The position numbers and the translations under genes are program-made. This document shows, piece after piece, positions 12,685-14,302 of a stretch of DNA of 14,302 nucleotides (its first letter is position 1; every line of letters starts with the position of its first letter). The DNA is from an uncultured Bacilli bacterium. Lineage in GTDB: Bacteria > Bacillota_I > Bacilli_A > RF39 > UBA660. The DNA lies in assembly GCA_944364005.1 (NCBI GenBank), contig CALVVW010000042.1:1-14302 (forward strand), in the 5' to 3' direction. The notes beneath the pieces are model-generated. The model saw nothing but the letters and a program-made list of their open reading frames with translations. It was not told the DNA's origin and did no database searches.

Positions 12685-13827
12685 TTATCGTCTTATCATT
12701 CCACCATGACATTTTAAGGTATATATTTTCTTGTTTTCTTTTTCGATTGTTTCTTCTCCCTCAAAGTTTGTTAGGTCTCCTGTCACTTCAAATGTATATT
12801 TGTAACCTTGATTTTCAAATTCTTTAGGTCCTCTTACTGGAATAGTATCACCATGTCCTACTTGCATTAATGCTGGTCTTAGTGCATTATCCATTGCTTC
12901 TTCACTTAATGCTTCGTCTAGTGTTCTTCCATAATATACCATTCCCCAGATGGGAGTGTCTTCTTGTTGATATACTACTTCTTGTCCCTGAAAATCTGTT
13001 CCACCAAAATAGGTATCGTGATAAGTCCAGTTACCTTTTGTGTATTCATAGTCACGGGAACCTCTTCTAGTAGGATTTACTTTTGGTGCCGTTTCATTTG
13101 CATAAGTTTCTTTTTTAGCTTCTATTAAGAAGTTATGTAAATCTATTAACTCTTGTTCTTTCAATAATCTATCTAAGTCATATACTCCTGATGGCGTTTT
13201 ATCTTTCATCATCTTTGCTATTTCTAATACATTTTCTGCAAGTTCTTTAAATCCTACTACTCGGCATTCTAAATTATCTACTTTCCAATCGTTAATTAAT
13301 TCATCATATTCTAAATAAGAATTGATATTTACCTTTTTCCCTGTTTCATCTAATACACGCTTTGCGACTACTTTTGCAGTTTCACTTGGAACTTTTTTCG
13401 TTTTATAATGAGTTTCAATTAAGTCAAATGATTTCTTTTCACTTTTCTTTGTATATTCTACTACTTCATCAATAAACTTCTTTACATCAAATCTAAAATT
13501 TCCACCTCTAAAGACAGGAATGATGTTTGATGCTTCTTCAAAACGTTTCATTTGTTCCTCGGTAAGTCCTGCCGTTCCTATTACGATAGGCTTTTTTACT
13601 TTTAGTGCAAAGTCTAAGACTTTATCAAAACTATCTTTATGAGAAAAATCGACAATCACATCGAAATCTTCTTTTATATACTCTAATTCATCATAATTAT
13701 AATAATTGGTGTTGCTTCTAGATAGTCCAGCAGTGATTTCTACAGTATCACTATTTTTTGCTAGTTCTAGTGCCTCTCTTCCTGTTCTTCCCGTAATTCC
13801 ACTCCATAATATTTTTACTTTTTCCAT
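12685..13827 (-). CDS. DapB-like dihydrodipicolinate reductase domain fused to DUF5680
   Basis: Residues 1-225 resemble 4-hydroxy-tetrahydrodipicolinate reductase (lysine and cell-wall precursor synthesis): GITGRTG (10-16, nucleotide binding), VIVDFSH (57-63), KPIVIGTAGLTEEQ (79-92) and IETHYKTKKVPSETA (137-151). The catalytic His140 and Lys144 positions are kept, but the second His of the HH pair is Tyr141 and the usual DAPSGTA reads KVPSETA, so activity may differ. Residues 225-380 carry a second domain with EAKKETYAN, RRGSRDYEY, WTYHDTYFGGTDFQGQE and KCHGG, matching DUF5680, which is usually found behind helix-turn-helix domains. No linker stop or frame break is seen. An AGG-type ribosome site precedes the ATG, 35 bp after the methyltransferase gene stop. 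The fusion's function is unknown. Confidence 0.82.
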   Translation of the reverse strand: MEKVKILWSGITGRTGREALELAKNSDTVEITAGLSRSNTNYYNYDELEYIKEDFDVIVDFSHKDSFDKVLDFALKVKKPIVIGTAGLTEEQMKRFEEASNIIPVFRGGNFRFDVKKFIDEVVEYTKKSEKKSFDLIETHYKTKKVPSETAKVVAKRVLDETGKKVNINSYLEYDELINDWKVDNLECRVVGFKELAENVLEIAKMMKDKTPSGVYDLDRLLKEQELIDLHNFLIEAKKETYANETAPKVNPTRRGSRDYEYTKGNWTYHDTYFGGTDFQGQEVVYQQEDTPIWGMVYYGRTLDEALSEEAMDNALRPALMQVGHGDTIPVRGPKEFENQGYKYTFEVTGDLTNFEGEETIEKENKKIYTLKCHGGMIRR

Positions 13828-13862
13828 ATATTTTTCCTACCTTTCCATTCATCTTTCTTTTA

Positions 13863-14302
13863 TTATTTTTCAATTATAATTTCTATATTCTTACTATTAT
13901 CACTTGCTTTTGTAAAAGAATAATTTTCATATAACTGGTATTTGAAATTATGCTTTTTTAGTATATTTTCTAGTTGCCTTAGTTTATATATTTGAAACTC
14001 ATGTGTATCCCGGTATATTTTACCGTCAATCATATATGTAATTTCTGTTGTTTCTTTAAAAGTTGTACTATCAAATGTCCACTTCATGATTCGTTTGTAA
14101 TTGTTTACTGTTGTTTCTTTTTCTCCGCTTTTCCTGCCATTATGTAAATCGATAATTAGCACTCCATTTGTATTTAAATATTCGTACCAGTGAAGTAGTG
14201 CTTCTTCTAATTCTTGTTCGTTAGTTAAATGATTAAAAACAGCAAACATAGAAATAATGGCATCATATTTTTTATGAGGTTTAAAATCTAATAAATTTCC
14301 TT
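13863..14302 (-). CDS. Class I SAM-dependent methyltransferase, C-terminal part (5' end outside window)
   Basis: The frame is open at the right window edge and reads GNLLDFKPHKKYDAIISMF before FAVFNHL, the end of motif III and motif IV of the Rossmann-like methyltransferase fold. ALLHWYEYLNTNGVLIIDLHNG follows (motifs V-VI, where the usual L-PGG reads LNTNG), and the C-terminal half forms the antiparallel sheet region with ITYMIDGKIY and the final helix. The SAM-binding GxGxG loop lies outside the window. The substrate is unknown. It is the first visible gene of the long minus-strand run and its stop is 35 bp from the DapB-like gene. Confidence 0.8.
   Translation of the reverse strand, partial: GNLLDFKPHKKYDAIISMFAVFNHLTNEQELEEALLHWYEYLNTNGVLIIDLHNGRKSGEKETTVNNYKRIMKWTFDSTTFKETTEITYMIDGKIYRDTHEFQIYKLRQLENILKKHNFKYQLYENYSFTKASDNSKNIEIIIEK

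Overview
This is an AT-rich window (well under one third G+C by eye) with strong AGGAG-type ribosome binding sites, close gene packing and almost every gene on the minus strand. It looks like a low-GC Gram-positive (Bacillota-type) chromosome, possibly an uncultured gut Bacilli or Clostridia lineage. TGA serves as a real stop (ends of the genes at 6601 and 10044) and tryptophan is TGG, so this is the standard bacterial code and not the Mycoplasma code. No rRNA, tRNA or CRISPR array was recognised.

Positions 1-1616 (minus) hold a compact cluster of translation-related genes: a small helical protein with an RNA-polymerase-alpha-CTD-like helical repeat, a YbaK/ProX-type aminoacyl-tRNA deacylase broken by one extra A in an A9 run, and a peptide deformylase fused to a P-loop kinase-like domain that runs off the left edge. 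Just upstream, 1688-3028 (plus) is a complete-looking IS3-family insertion sequence with 26-bp imperfect ends, a hairpin inside the left end, OrfA/OrfB joined by a -1 frameshift signal, and a DD(35)E catalytic triad.

Positions 3154-5110 (minus) are the most interesting part. They form a self-contained regulated unit: a sigma-A promoter whose -35 box lies inside a perfect 15-bp palindrome, a 37-codon leader peptide with its own good ribosome binding site, an internal hairpin, an intrinsic terminator directly after the leader stop codon, and then a half-size ABC exporter. A segment of the leader can pair with the terminator arm and loop. This is the layout of ribosome-mediated transcription attenuation, as known for drug-inducible efflux and resistance genes, with a repressor layer on top.

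Positions 5202-14302 (minus) are a long run of tightly spaced or overlapping genes, probably one or a few transcripts, coding for small metabolic or housecleaning enzymes. In transcription order: a SAM methyltransferase (cut at the right edge), a DapB-like protein fused to DUF5680, a RibD/DHFR-like reductase, an SDR oxidoreductase, an IDI-like Nudix hydrolase, a deaminase fused to a DNPH1/nucleoside-deoxyribosyltransferase-like domain, an unknown protein, a HIT-like protein, an RBBP9-like hydrolase, a DDAH/amidinotransferase-fold enzyme, a BRO/DinD-like protein, a PHP phosphoesterase and a nucleoside 2-deoxyribosyltransferase-like protein that seems to lack a canonical start codon. The recurring theme is handling of nucleotides and related small molecules. 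Gene fusions (deformylase-kinase, deaminase-DNPH1-like, DapB-DUF5680) are unusually frequent.
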